A stretch of 64,000 bases of DNA from positions 1,590,501 through 1,654,500 of the forward strand of contig NZ_CP137636.1 in assembly GCF_036670015.1 (NCBI RefSeq), in the 5' to 3' direction. This DNA is from Niallia sp. XMNu-256. Its GTDB lineage: Bacteria > Bacillota > Bacilli > Bacillales > Cytobacillaceae. The notes below the pieces were generated by a model. The model was not told the DNA's origin, searched no databases, and saw only the letters and a list, made by a program, of their open reading frames with translations. This document shows, in pieces, positions 27,621 through 36,533 of the stretch; position 1 is the stretch's first letter; each line of letters starts with the position of its first letter. A program made the position numbers and the translations under genes.

Positions 27621-28281
27621 CTCCCCACACCACCTTCAAATATTTTGGTTCTGACGGATTGATTTCTATTTTCTCTCTGATTTTTCTAATATGAACGGTT
27701 ACGGTATTTTCCGGGTTAAAGGACGGTTCTTTCCATACCTTTTCATAAATCTCCTCAATCGTGAAGACTTTTCCAGCGTTTGCCGTTAGAAGCTTTACGA
27801 TCTTATATTGAACCGGTGTAAGATGGACTTCCTCACCATCGACGGTGACCGTTCTACTATCATCATCGATCACAAGGCCCCCAGATTGATATAGGTTGCT
27901 CTTCGTTTCAAGGGCACCTAATGTTGTATATCTTCTTAGCTGGGATTTGACCCTTGCGATCAACTCCAACGGGTTAAAAGGCTTCACGATATAGTCATCT
28001 GCGCCAATATTTAATCCGAGAATTTTGTCATAATCCTCGGATTTAGCAGAAAGGATGATTAACGGAATATTATTTTCTTTTCTAATTTCCATCGTCGCAC
28101 TGATCCCATCCATCTCCGGCATCATAATGTCGATGATAATCAAATAAATGTCATGTTCTTTGATTACTTCGATTGCTTCAAGCCCATTAAAAGCCTTGAA
28201 AACGGTGTAGCCTTCGTTCTCTAAGTAAATTCCAATCGCATTAACAATCGCTTTGTCATCATCACAAACCAATATATTCAT
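27595..28281 (-). CDS. OmpR/PhoB-family response regulator
   Basis: A 228-residue response regulator. Receiver residues are 'VCDDD' (acidic pocket), Asp51 in 'LIIIDIMMPEMDG', 'LSAKSEDYDKILGLNIGADD' and Lys in 'YIVKPFNP'. The C-terminal winged helix has 'LTPVQYKIVKLLTANAG' and 'NTVTVHIRKIREKIE'. It is first in the operon and overlaps the kinase gene. AGGGGTG lies upstream of the ATG. No target gene is adjacent, although the convergent SMR pair is close. Confidence 0.93.
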   Translation of the reverse strand: MNILVCDDDKAIVNAIGIYLENEGYTVFKAFNGLEAIEVIKEHDIYLIIIDIMMPEMDGISATMEIRKENNIPLIILSAKSEDYDKILGLNIGADDYIVKPFNPLELIARVKSQLRRYTTLGALETKSNLYQSGGLVIDDDSRTVTVDGEEVHLTPVQYKIVKLLTANAGKVFTIEEIYEKVWKEPSFNPENTVTVHIRKIREKIEINPSEPKYLKVVWGVGYKVEKL

Positions 28282-28609
28282 AACCGTTCACCCCTAAATG
28301 TACTGTTCAACAATCCTATCACTTCCTTTAGTATTTGCTATAAAGGAATGATACCAATAATATCTTAACAAACACCGCATGCAATTCTTAAGATTTTCTT
28401 AGTGTTTTGGAAATACAATCATATCAATTGTATAGAGCCCATGAAGATTAATTTTAATTATTTAAGTAACAAGTACTTTCCTTTACAAGAGGGGTCGTCA
28501 TTGTGATTGTTCCTGTTTCCTTTTATTTATGTTTTTTATTCAACAAACGGGTGCTAGAGTTTAATGAAGCAACGATGGTTAATTGGACCTCGTTGCTCTT
28601 ATTGGTTTA
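28282..28609. other. Intergenic with dispersed motif
   Basis: Promoter region of the two-component operon plus the 3' side of the recombinase. 'CAACAAACGGGTGCTAGAG' near 28541 is a version of the dispersed ACGGGTGCTTT motif. Confidence 0.5.
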
Positions 28610-29449
28610 TTAGAAATACTTCTGATAAAATTCCTTCCTAAGTTGACCACTTAAATCAGCATATATTCGAGTTGTTTCACTTTTCTCATGTCCCATTAAA
28701 CTTTGTATTACTTCAATGGGGGCACCATTATTTAATAAATGAGTTGCGTAGCTGTGTCCCAATTGGTGAGGATAGATTTCTTTATTAATACCTGCTCGTT
28801 TGGATATACGTTTAATGATATATCTCATTTGTGCTTTGCTCATTCGATGAGAATGCCTTTCTGTTACAAAGATTGCTGCATCATTATCATCCCGACTTTC
28901 TATATATCGTTTAAGCCAAATATCGCATCGAATATTAAAATAAACTTCTCTTTCCTTGTCACCTTTACCCCTAACTATGGCAGAATGATTAGACCAATTT
29001 ATGTTATTCTTATCAAGTATTACTATCTCTCCATTCCTACATCCTGTCGAAAACATGAACTCAAATAGAGTTTTTTCCAGAGGTGTAAAACAGGCTTCAC
29101 GAAGATGTTCAATCTCCCTTTCTGTCAAAAACTTTGGAATTCGTTTCTCTGTCTTTGGCTCTTTAATCTTAGCAGCAGGGTTTATACTGATATGACCTTC
29201 CTCATATGACCAGCGAAGAAGTGATTTTATTGAACGGACACGATGAGCTAATGATGATAGTTTTAATGCTTTACTAGATTCAGATAAATATACTTTTAAT
29301 TGTTCTGTTGTTAGTGAATTGATTTCTACATCTCCAAAATTACGAATAAGTAAGGTAACTTGGAGTTGATATGCTTTTAATGTTTGTGGTGAGAATCCTT
29401 CTATTCGTTTATCCGATTCATACGTTTCCCATGCTTGTGATAATAACAA
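28610..29449 (-). CDS. Tyrosine recombinase with altered catalytic motif
   Basis: A 279-residue XerC/D-type recombinase with a SAM-like N-domain (residues 1-90) and catalytic domain. Arg138 ('STGCRNGEIV'), Lys162 ('RGKGDKER'), His254 ('LMGHEKSETT') and nucleophile Tyr263 ('RIYADLS') are in place. The H-x-x-R motif reads His228-Gln-Leu-Gly231 ('YPHQLGHSYATHLL'), so the second catalytic Arg is Gly. One base change (CGA or AGA to GGA) explains it, and the enzyme is probably inactive or impaired. No att-like repeat or excisionase is next to it. The ATG is followed closely by good coding sequence; AGGGAGAG lies upstream. Confidence 0.88.
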   Translation of the reverse strand: MLLSQAWETYESDKRIEGFSPQTLKAYQLQVTLLIRNFGDVEINSLTTEQLKVYLSESSKALKLSSLAHRVRSIKSLLRWSYEEGHISINPAAKIKEPKTEKRIPKFLTEREIEHLREACFTPLEKTLFEFMFSTGCRNGEIVILDKNNINWSNHSAIVRGKGDKEREVYFNIRCDIWLKRYIESRDDNDAAIFVTERHSHRMSKAQMRYIIKRISKRAGINKEIYPHQLGHSYATHLLNNGAPIEVIQSLMGHEKSETTRIYADLSGQLRKEFYQKYF

Positions 29450-29612
29450 AATACATCTCTCCCTTAAAATTTCTTTTAAAGGAATTATTGACTTGACTAT
29501 AGAAATTGAAACAGAAGAGACTATTCAACTATCGGAGCAGGTTGGCAATAGGATATCAGTCTTTTATGGTAAGATTATAGAATGAGACAAGATAAGTTAT
29601 GGGGGGAATAGG

Positions 29613-29780
29613 TTGAAAATAATCATTTATATACTTTATTTATTATCATTGTTCTCATTAATAACATTAATTTACTCTATCAAAGAAAATTCGTTTGATT
29701 GGAAGAGTGTAATTTATACAAGTGCATTATTATATTCTGCAATTACTTTACAACAACAACTGAAGAAGAATAATAATTAG
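29613..29780 (+). CDS. Small membrane protein (55 aa)
   Basis: A 55-residue protein from TTG 29613: one hydrophobic helix ('IIIYILYLLSLFSLITLIYS'), a polar turn, a second weak helix and a basic Asn-rich tail ('QQQLKKNNN'). GGGGGGAATAGG lies 5-10 bases upstream. It precedes another small membrane protein at 29878. I recognise no family. Confidence 0.5.
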   Translation: MKIIIYILYLLSLFSLITLIYSIKENSFDWKSVIYTSALLYSAITLQQQLKKNNN

Positions 29781-29877
29781 AAAAAGGGTTTATTGAGATA
29801 TTCTACTAAAGGGGGCAATTGAATTATTAGGTGCTTATCGTGGCAACTTAGTGAAGGATAAGGAGGAAAAGCAATGT

Positions 29878-30069
29878 TTGAGTTCATTATATATAATTCC
29901 CCTTTTAACATTATTAATCGGATTAGAATTATACTTTGTAGGTGGTTCGAGGAAAGAAAATAAACTTAAAGGTGTTGGAATTGGATTTATAGCCTGTCTA
30001 ATTCCCCTTGAATCACCAAATTTTATTCAAGGATTTGTCGAAGGGTTTGCTAATGGATACATTGACTAA
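29878..30069 (+). CDS. Small membrane protein (63 aa)
   Basis: From TTG 29878 it gives 63 residues with a first helix ('SLYIIPLLTLLIGLELYFVG') and a glycine-rich second segment ('LKGVGIGFIACLIPL'). AGGAGG at 29861-29866 fits this start; a GTG at 29851 would add nine charged residues but lacks a site. An ATG at 29874 is in another frame and gives only a short product, so a frameshift is possible. Function unknown. Confidence 0.5.
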   Translation: MSSLYIIPLLTLLIGLELYFVGGSRKENKLKGVGIGFIACLIPLESPNFIQGFVEGFANGYID

Positions 30070-30107
30070 TTATAACGTTTATGAATTTTCGCTTTTCAAA
30101 CTAACGG

Positions 30108-30141
30108 ATGCGTTGATCTAGGAAGTATTAACGCATTTTTT
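30108..30141 (+). terminator. Hairpin in dispersed motif
   Basis: ATGCGTT pairs with AACGCAT and is followed by TTTTT. It lies in an 'ACTAACGGATGCGTT' version of the dispersed motif and ends the small membrane genes. A similar one lies at about 30816-30845. Confidence 0.55.
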
Positions 30142-30318
30142 ATTGAAATTATTGAACTAACGGGGTAGGTTAATTTAGGTGTAATGATTCACAATCTGTA
30201 TTTTTTTAATGTCCTTTTCCTCCACTTAAAAAGGCTTTCACCACATGAAAAAGGAGAATGATTTCATATGAAATCATCCCCTCAAATAGTTTGAAAATGC
30301 TTATACTGGTATTACTCA

Positions 30319-30717
30319 TCAATGACTCGCTAAACGTTTTTCAAAATCCGCCTTAAACAACAGAATAGCATCAATATTTACAGCAAAATCGTGGTCACTG
30401 ATATTAAAATTAGTTATAAACTCGTCAGATCTCTCTCGAACCATAATTGTCGGTCGGATATTGTCTCCAATAGCGTCCTGAGTTACAGCACTTCCATAGA
30501 AATACCAGTTAGTTTCTGTGGGCACATTAACTGCATTCGTAGATAAGTCATTTTTTATGATTTCGCATAAATTATCCATAAAATCTTCAGTAAGCTTAAT
30601 GGATTTTCCATACATACCATCAACAGATATATCAGCATATCCATACCAAATATTCCTGCTTTTTCGCTTTCCGTCATTTGAAGTGAATGTTTCATCAAAC
30701 AAAATCTTCATTTTCAT
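30319..30717 (-). CDS. Uncharacterised protein, 132 aa
   Basis: A soluble protein of unknown function. Strand-rich segments ('RNIWYGYADISVDGMYGKS', 'NWYFYGSAVTQDAIGDN', 'FAVNIDAILLFKADF') suggest a beta fold. I chose the ATG at 30717 because GGAGGG lies 5 bases upstream; the frame is open for 26 more codons but without a ribosome site. It stands alone on the minus strand. Confidence 0.6.
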   Translation of the reverse strand: MKMKILFDETFTSNDGKRKSRNIWYGYADISVDGMYGKSIKLTEDFMDNLCEIIKNDLSTNAVNVPTETNWYFYGSAVTQDAIGDNIRPTIMVRERSDEFITNFNISDHDFAVNIDAILLFKADFEKRLASH

Positions 30718-31090
30718 TACCCTCCGTAAAAAAATTCTTCTTAACAATATTTTACACCAATTAGAAATTATATAATAGCTTGCTGTTAGTCTCACTAACT
30801 CGTATGAGTTAGGCGGCGTTGAAACGAAGGATTAACGCTTTTTTGTTGAAAGTTATTTAAGTATCGGGCAATTTAATTGAAGTAGGCATCTCACATCTAC
30901 CTCATCTTATTAACAATGATAGGAGCAAGGTGAGAGTTAGTTGACCATTAGGCGTGACTACCTAAAGTTAAAAATGTATTTTTTTATCGCAGAGTTTGTC
31001 CTATCCAAAAAGGTCTCAAACGAATAGATTAATAAAGAGATTTTAAAATATTTTTTAAATCTATTATTAATAGAAGGGAGTTTTTTTAGA
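30718..31090. other. Intergenic, nothing but a hairpin
   Basis: Promoter region between divergent genes, with a hairpin (GGCGTT ... AACGCTTTTTT) near 30815-30845. No gene is seen. Confidence 0.5.
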
Positions 31091-32155
31091 ATGAAACGAC
31101 ATGACTATCTTTACATTGGTGATGGCTTCGACAACACTGTGAAGACATTTGATGCAGAATCGGGCAGGTTCCTTGGAAATTTTGTTCCATCAGGTGACAA
31201 CGGCTTAAATGGTCCCCGGGGACTTATCTTCGATCATAATGGTAATCTCCTTGTTACTAACCAAAACGTACTGCCTCCTCCTCCTCCAGCACCTCAAAAT
31301 GGAAGCATTTTAAAGTACGACGCACACACTGGACAGTTTCAAGGATTTCTCGTTAGTCCCAATGACCCTAACGCCCCGTTCGCCCCACGCGGTATTGTGC
31401 TCTCGAAACAAAATATTCTGTTTGTGGCAGACACTATTGTAGAGACCGAACTGAACGGAGAAGTGCGGACATATGACGGTACCACTGGGATGTTTCAGGG
31501 GAATCTTGAACACCCACCAGGAGTACAGTTTTTTCCCCGAAGTGTAGTAATTGGTCAAGACGGCTTGTTATATGTGTCCGTCCGTAACAACCCTACTACT
31601 GCAGAAGGTCAGCTTGGTGGACGGGTAGTGCGCTATAATTCGAAAACCCGGGAATTCATTGATGTGTTCATTGAGGGCGATTCCATCCCCGATTTTAACC
31701 GCCCGGAAGGTTTGGTCTTCGGTCCTGATGGCAACCTCTATATCACCAGTTTCAGAAGGAACGCGAATGACACGGACAAAATTCTTATCTTTGATGGGCG
31801 TAAGGGAAGGCTTCTAGATAAGATTGATCTCGATGTCGTCGGACAGCCCCGTGCCTTTGCACAGGCAATTCTGTTTGGTCCTAATGGCAAACTGTTTGTA
31901 CCTATTACAGGACAGGGTCCCGCCGTTACTGGCGATCCTTTGGGACCTGATACAGGTTCTGTACGTCGCTACAACGTTAAGACCAAAAAATTTGAGGTGT
32001 TTGTGCGTCCGGCTCTTTTGGGAGGACCTTTAACGGAGCCGTGGTATCTGACATTTGGCAAAACGGACCCCGCAACACTAGCTTACGGGCATGACAAGGA
32101 AGGAAGAAAGCGCAGCGACCATGATCAACCCCATGATGATGAAAGCAGTGACTAG
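31091..32155 (+). CDS. NHL/SMP-30-like beta-propeller protein
   Basis: A 354-residue propeller protein. Repeated blades read 'GPRGLIFDHNGNLLVTN', 'APRGIVLSKQNILFVAD', 'FPRSVVIGQDGLLYVS' and 'RPEGLVFGPDGNLYITS', the NHL/SMP-30 pattern with one Pro-rich loop ('LPPPPPAPQ'). No export signal is evident, and the C-terminus is very acidic and His-rich ('HDKEGRKRSDHDQPHDD'). Such proteins serve as scaffolds or lactonases; no function is assigned. AGAAGGGAG precedes the ATG. A terminator at 32185 follows. Confidence 0.8.
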   Translation: MKRHDYLYIGDGFDNTVKTFDAESGRFLGNFVPSGDNGLNGPRGLIFDHNGNLLVTNQNVLPPPPPAPQNGSILKYDAHTGQFQGFLVSPNDPNAPFAPRGIVLSKQNILFVADTIVETELNGEVRTYDGTTGMFQGNLEHPPGVQFFPRSVVIGQDGLLYVSVRNNPTTAEGQLGGRVVRYNSKTREFIDVFIEGDSIPDFNRPEGLVFGPDGNLYITSFRRNANDTDKILIFDGRKGRLLDKIDLDVVGQPRAFAQAILFGPNGKLFVPITGQGPAVTGDPLGPDTGSVRRYNVKTKKFEVFVRPALLGGPLTEPWYLTFGKTDPATLAYGHDKEGRKRSDHDQPHDDESSD

Positions 32156-32184
32156 AATAGTAGTTAACATTTGAATATATAAGG

Positions 32185-32222
32185 AAAGACCGCCACTTGT
32201 GTTTAGATAGCGGTCTTTCTTT
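32185..32222 (+). terminator. Terminator of propeller gene
   Basis: AAAGACCGC pairs with GCGGTCTTT on a 16-base loop, followed by CTTTGG. Confidence 0.8.
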
Positions 32223-32748
32223 GGACAAGGTGTAACTTTTCTAAAGGATCCTTGACTTGTTTTAAAATATTCCTTACAGCTAGGTGAGTTCGCCAAGTTT
32301 CTAACATCGCACAGGTCAAGGTGGTTCTCTCGATACAGGTATTACGTCTTTATTTTCTTCATAGAGAGTGTGAAGAAATGCACTTGCGCTAACGGGTAGC
32401 TTTAGTTGAATAAGAAATCAAAATAAAATCACACATTTTAGATATGGCTATTATGTGTGGTTCTATTAATATCAAGCATTGTACTCCTCTAACCTAAATA
32501 TAACATTGGTTATACCCATATATGGACGATCGTGATGGGGACTGCATGGTAGTTGAGTAAGCCCCTAGAACTTTGAGGCAAAGTAAAAGAACGAAAGAAC
32601 ATTTTCCTCATTGGATGATTAATTACAATTTGAAAATGGGTGTCTGTACAGGAACAAATGAAGTTAATGGTCATATCATCTATAAAATTTGAACGATAAA
32701 AATATAATTATTTTTCACGAACGGGAGCTTTAGTACAATAATAATTTT

Positions 32749-32779
32749 AAAGTCGTTTCCATTGGGGAGCGGCTTTTTT
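32749..32779 (+). terminator. Hairpin terminator
   Basis: AAAGTCGTTTCC pairs with GGAGCGGCTTT across a short loop, followed by TTTTT. Confidence 0.65.
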
Positions 32780-32999
32780 TATTGCTATAAAAATTTTAAT
32801 AGTGTCAGAAACTATTGGTTTTGAAATTGAAATATAAATCCAATAAAAAAATAAAGGATAGATAGGTGTCATAATTAAGGTTCATAAATGACAGGTGAAA
32901 AAATTTAATAAAATAAAGTTGTGATGAATATCAACTTTGCATAAAGCTTTACAAGCTCAGCTACAGGCATTAGTAGGTGGAAAATGCCATTCTATAAAA

Positions 33000-33094
33000 A
33001 GAAATAATTTTTAACCAAATTCTCACTAACTCCTCTAAAAAACATCCAATTCGGGATGAATTGATGTCAATTCGCCCCCAATTGGGTGTTTTTT
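33000..33094. repeat. Dispersed repeat A, copy 2 (nested hairpin)
   Basis: Same leader as 6797-6871, then a two-level hairpin: outer AAAAAACATCCAATT / AATTGGGTGTTTTTT and inner GAATTGA / TCAATTC. It precedes the replication module and insulates it from upstream transcription. Confidence 0.8.
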
Positions 33095-33200
33095 GAGCGA
33101 CTTCCTCATTAATTGGTAATTGTACAAAAAACGACTCCTTTTATACAGTGGAATTAGAAAGCGCGGGAAGATCCCGTACTTGGCACAAGGAGGATTCCCA

Positions 33201-33356
33201 ATGGAAAAGCTAAACTACGAAACAATTAAACATTATCAATCTTTTGCTTCTATTGGCGAAATAGATCTGGCTGTACGTGGGTTTTTAGATAAATTCAAAT
33301 CATCTCTTTCTGGGGAGTCATCAAGGTGTTCAATTTCTTGTGAAGATATTCAGTGA
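33201..33356 (+). CDS. Truncated HTH protein N-terminus
   Basis: A 51-residue product from ATG 33201 with AAGGAGG upstream. 'MEKLNYETIKHYQSFASIGE' and 'LDKFKSSLS' match, from memory, the first part of helix-turn-helix proteins on Bacillus plasmids ('MEKLNYxTLKHYRxFxSIxELD'). Normal members are several times longer. The helix-turn-helix itself is gone, so the gene is probably inactive. Its C-terminal counterpart lies decayed at 6863. Confidence 0.5.
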   Translation: MEKLNYETIKHYQSFASIGEIDLAVRGFLDKFKSSLSGESSRCSISCEDIQ

Positions 33357-33492
33357 AGGTTGTTGGAGTGTCATTTGCGAAATATGAAAGGGATTTCATG
33401 CGATCTCCATTTTATATGTTTCTAAAATAGAAATTTCGAAATGTGTGGTTGTGGAAAACCACACTAAAACTTAATGAAAGGATCGTGAAACA

Positions 33493-33882
33493 TTGAATTA
33501 TTCTACTTTTACATCAAACCAATTAAAACAGATCGCAGCTTTCCAAACGGAGAAAGAATTTCAGGAACAAATTGAAAAGTGGTTACACATGGTTAAACAG
33601 GAGTTTACGAATAGTGAATTAGTTGGTCTGAATCAATTGATTCGCTCCAGTATGTATCCTGGTGTCACGTATACAACGATTACCCACTTGCTGCAAGGCA
33701 TCCAAAGCTCCATCGATTGCAGGGGAATTTCAAGTCGAACATTTAAACGAATGCTCATCAAAGCAAAGGCAGCGGGGCTTCTCATCGTGTATCCAAAAGT
33801 AAGTGTGGATGGACTGATTCCTCGTAATCTCTATATCTTTCAACCTTTTCTAACAAAAAAATCTAGGAGGTATGCAACATGA
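33493..33882 (+). CDS. Replication-module DNA-binding protein (putative)
   Basis: A 129-residue protein that opens the replication module. 'GLNQLIRSSMYPGVTYTTIT' and 'GISSRTFKRMLIKAKAAGLL' look like a winged-helix pair, similar to the helix-turn-helix regions of Bacillus plasmid replication accessory proteins. The start is TTG 33493 with GAAAGGAT 8-14 bases upstream. Its stop overlaps the initiator gene's ATG by four bases (ATGAGT), so translation is coupled. Its own role, initiation helper or repressor, is not clear. Confidence 0.65.
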   Translation: MNYSTFTSNQLKQIAAFQTEKEFQEQIEKWLHMVKQEFTNSELVGLNQLIRSSMYPGVTYTTITHLLQGIQSSIDCRGISSRTFKRMLIKAKAAGLLIVYPKVSVDGLIPRNLYIFQPFLTKKSRRYAT

Positions 33883-34790
33883 GTAAACTATTAATCCAAG
33901 AAAACCCGATGGTGATTCTGCCGTCATTAGCAGAGAAAATCGGCTTAAATCAAGCCATTGTGATTCAGCAATTTCATTATTGGCTTCAATCGAGCAAACA
34001 TACCATTGACGGGAGAAAATGGATTTATAACTCGTACAAGAAGTGGGAAAGCCAGTTTACATTTTGGTCAGGGAGAACGATCGAGCGAGCGATTCGTTCT
34101 CTTGAAGAACAGGGCCTTTTACTATCAGCCAATCATAATCGATCCAAACAGGACAAAACCAAATGGTATAGCATCAACTATGAAAAATTAGAAGAGTTAG
34201 AGCAAGGTTTTGATGGCAATCTGTCACCTTCCACAAACCAAAAGGATGAACCGGAAGAGTCGAATGGGATAGCCGCGATAGACAATCTGGTAGATGCAAC
34301 AACACAGATTGACGAACCGGGAGACACAGATTGTGTAATTGAGACAGCCAATATGGATGCTTCAATCCGACAAACTGACGAACGGCATCCGACAAAATGT
34401 GTAACCGCATCCGTCAATTTGTACCAACCATTACCAGAGATTACTACAGAGACTATCTCAGAGATAAACTCAAAGACTAACTCAGAGAGAAAAAAATCTT
34501 CTCTCCCTTTTGCCGAAATCATTACATGCTTGAACAACCAAACCAATTCCCGCTACAAGGTGAATTCAAGAAAAACGAAGGAGTTGATTCAGGCTCGCTT
34601 CAACGAAGGCTTTCAAATGGACGATTTTAAAAGAGTCATAGAGATCAAAACGGAAGAGTGGAGGAACGACCCGGTTTGGTGTAAATATCTACGACCCGAA
34701 ACCTTATTTGGAACGAAGTTTGAATCGTATCTTAATCAAAAGAACGGAAAGAAAACCTATCGTGAGGAGGATTTTAATCTAGATGACTAA
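33879..34790 (+). CDS. Replication initiator (G38P/phage-rep type)
   Basis: A 303-residue initiator-like protein. Residues 1-105 form a replication-protein winged helix ('IGLNQAIVIQQFHYWLQSSK', 'WSGRTIERAIRSLEEQGLL'). A variable acidic linker (120-200) follows. The C-terminal 90 residues match the conserved phage C-terminal domain (TIGR02220 type): 'CLNNQTNSRYKVNSRKTKEL', 'RFNEGFQMDDFKRVIEIKTE' and 'KYLRPETLFGTKFESYLNQK'. By order it equals G38P of phage SPP1, the origin-binding initiator. The gene overlaps the one before by 4 bases and the loader after by 8. AGGAGG lies before the ATG. Confidence 0.88.
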   Translation: MSKLLIQENPMVILPSLAEKIGLNQAIVIQQFHYWLQSSKHTIDGRKWIYNSYKKWESQFTFWSGRTIERAIRSLEEQGLLLSANHNRSKQDKTKWYSINYEKLEELEQGFDGNLSPSTNQKDEPEESNGIAAIDNLVDATTQIDEPGDTDCVIETANMDASIRQTDERHPTKCVTASVNLYQPLPEITTETISEINSKTNSERKKSSLPFAEIITCLNNQTNSRYKVNSRKTKELIQARFNEGFQMDDFKRVIEIKTEEWRNDPVWCKYLRPETLFGTKFESYLNQKNGKKTYREEDFNLDD

Positions 34791-35124
34791 ACGTGAAGTC
34801 TTTCAATTACTAAAGCTGATTTCGGTTTATTATGATTCCTTTGAGCTCGATCAAGAAAAGGTGGATCAATGGCATGCCGTGTTAAGAGGGGAAACGTATA
34901 AAAATTTGGAAATGAACTTGTGGAAGCATGCGGCAAGTTCTCCTTACCCGCCGCGGATTTCAGAGTTGGTATGTAAACCCGTGAATGGCTCCCGAGTGAT
35001 ACCAGATGGCGATGAAACAAAGTACATCATTTACGTAAAGGAAAAACCAGCCAGCAAAGAAGTAGTGGAACGGTCACTCGCAGGGATTCGAGAAATTTTA
35101 GGCATCAAAAGAGGGGAAGACTGA
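34783..35124 (+). CDS. Helicase loader (G39P-like)
   Basis: A 113-residue protein with the size and N-terminal pattern of the SPP1 G39P loader/inhibitor family ('VFQLLKLISVYYDSFELDQE', 'HAVLRGETYKNLEMNLWKHA', 'SSPYPPRISELV'). G39P holds the hexameric helicase G40P and delivers it to the initiator at the origin. Its place between the initiator and the DnaB-type gene is exactly that of SPP1. GAGGAGG lies upstream within the initiator gene, and its stop overlaps the helicase ATG by one base. Confidence 0.85.
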   Translation: MTKREVFQLLKLISVYYDSFELDQEKVDQWHAVLRGETYKNLEMNLWKHAASSPYPPRISELVCKPVNGSRVIPDGDETKYIIYVKEKPASKEVVERSLAGIREILGIKRGED

Positions 35125-36425
35125 TGGAACGGAATCCTTATTTTCATATTGAGGTCGAACAAGCGGTCATTGGGGCGTTATTTTTAGAGGGAGAATTGAT
35201 CAAGGAATGTACGTTACGACCTGAGCATTTTTACTCTTCAAAGTTAAGAAACATTTACATCTTGATGCAGCAATTAGCGGAAAAAGGCAAACCGATTGAT
35301 GTAGTATCTGTTGCAGAAGAAGCAGGTCCAGATCACTTTTCCGAAATAGGAGGCTGGGATCTTTTACCCTCTCTAGCCGACTGTGCACCTTCGACAGCCA
35401 ATTTCCAGTATCACCAAGAAATTGTCAAAAAGTATGCTCATAAAAGAAATACGGTACTGATTGCCAATAAGATCCAAAAAGCCACGAAAGAAGGGGAGCT
35501 AGACCAGATCATACGTGATGGAATCCAAGATTTACAGTCGGTAGAAGACCTGCTAAACGAAGAAAATCTCGGGGATATTCAACAAGGGTTAATGGATTTG
35601 TATGTGGATTGTGAACAAGATCTTGGAGACATTAGTGGTGTTCCATCAGGATTCAAGGATCTTGACGGACTAACAGGGGGATTTCAAGAATCGGACCTTG
35701 TCGTCATTGGGGCCCGTCCAAGTGTAGGGAAAACAGCCTTTGCTTTGAACATTGCCTTACAAGCAGCCCAAGAAGACGTATCGATTATTTTTTCTTTGGA
35801 GATGTCGAAGAAACAATTACTCAAAAGAGCTGTCGGTCAAATGGGGAATGTCAGTTCTATCAAATTAAGAAATCCGAATCGCCTTTTTGATGAAAAGGAT
35901 TGGAACCGCCTTCAACATGCATTGGGAATGATCTCGAAGATGAGTTTGCATATTTATGATCAAGGCGGAATGGATGTCCCATACATCTGGTCACATGTGA
36001 GAAAACTGCGGCAACATTATGGGGAGGAAAAAAGATTGCTCGTGTTCATTGATTATTTGCAATTAATTAACGGAGATCCACGTTTAAAAGGAAATCGGCA
36101 GGCAGAGATCAGTGAAATCAGCCGGGCACTGAAGCAAATGGCGAAGGAGTTGAACGTGGTAGTCGTTGCCCTTTCGCAACTGAGCCGGGCCGTTGAAAGC
36201 AGACAAGACAAGCGTCCGATGTTATCGGATCTACGTGACAGCGGACAAATTGAACAAGATTCTGATTTAATTGCCTTTTTATATCGCGAGGATTATTATG
36301 ACCGAGAGTCCAAGTTCAAAGATCGGATTGAAATTATTTTGGCCAAGCATCGGAATGGGCCTGTGGGAACCGTGAAACTGGCGTTTTTGAAAGAGTATGG
36401 GAAGTTTTTGGATATGGTGGGCTAG
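35124..36425 (+). CDS. DnaB-type replicative helicase
   Basis: A 433-residue hexameric helicase, normal length for the family. The N-domain starts 'VEQAVIGALFLEGEL'. The RecA core has Walker A 'GARPSVGKTAFALNIA' near 207, 'FSLEMSKKQLLKR', Walker B 'VFIDYLQLI', and 'LSQLSRAVESRQDKRPMLSD' followed by 'EQDSDLIAFLYRE'. It should unwind DNA at the fork, loaded by the G39P-like protein. The chromosome will have its own DnaC/DnaB, so this is an extra copy in a mobile-type module. ATGATGG coupling with the loader is clear. Confidence 0.95.
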   Translation: MERNPYFHIEVEQAVIGALFLEGELIKECTLRPEHFYSSKLRNIYILMQQLAEKGKPIDVVSVAEEAGPDHFSEIGGWDLLPSLADCAPSTANFQYHQEIVKKYAHKRNTVLIANKIQKATKEGELDQIIRDGIQDLQSVEDLLNEENLGDIQQGLMDLYVDCEQDLGDISGVPSGFKDLDGLTGGFQESDLVVIGARPSVGKTAFALNIALQAAQEDVSIIFSLEMSKKQLLKRAVGQMGNVSSIKLRNPNRLFDEKDWNRLQHALGMISKMSLHIYDQGGMDVPYIWSHVRKLRQHYGEEKRLLVFIDYLQLINGDPRLKGNRQAEISEISRALKQMAKELNVVVVALSQLSRAVESRQDKRPMLSDLRDSGQIEQDSDLIAFLYREDYYDRESKFKDRIEIILAKHRNGPVGTVKLAFLKEYGKFLDMVG

Positions 36426-36533
36426 AGGAGTGAGAGTAATATCCACCTTATTCTTTAGAAACGATGCTACTAATAGAAAAGGGACGTGTCCTATGAACGA
36501 TTATACTCGTAAACCCATAAAGATAAGAGTATT

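Larger units (their letters stand above)
32223..33200. other. Long intergenic stretch with repeats
   Basis: No gene over about 980 bases. It holds two dispersed motifs ('CTAACGGGTAGCTTTAGTTG' near 32389 and 'GAACGGGAGCTTTAG' near 32719), a terminator-like hairpin at 32749-32779, and repeat A copy 2 at 33000-33094. Confidence 0.55.
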
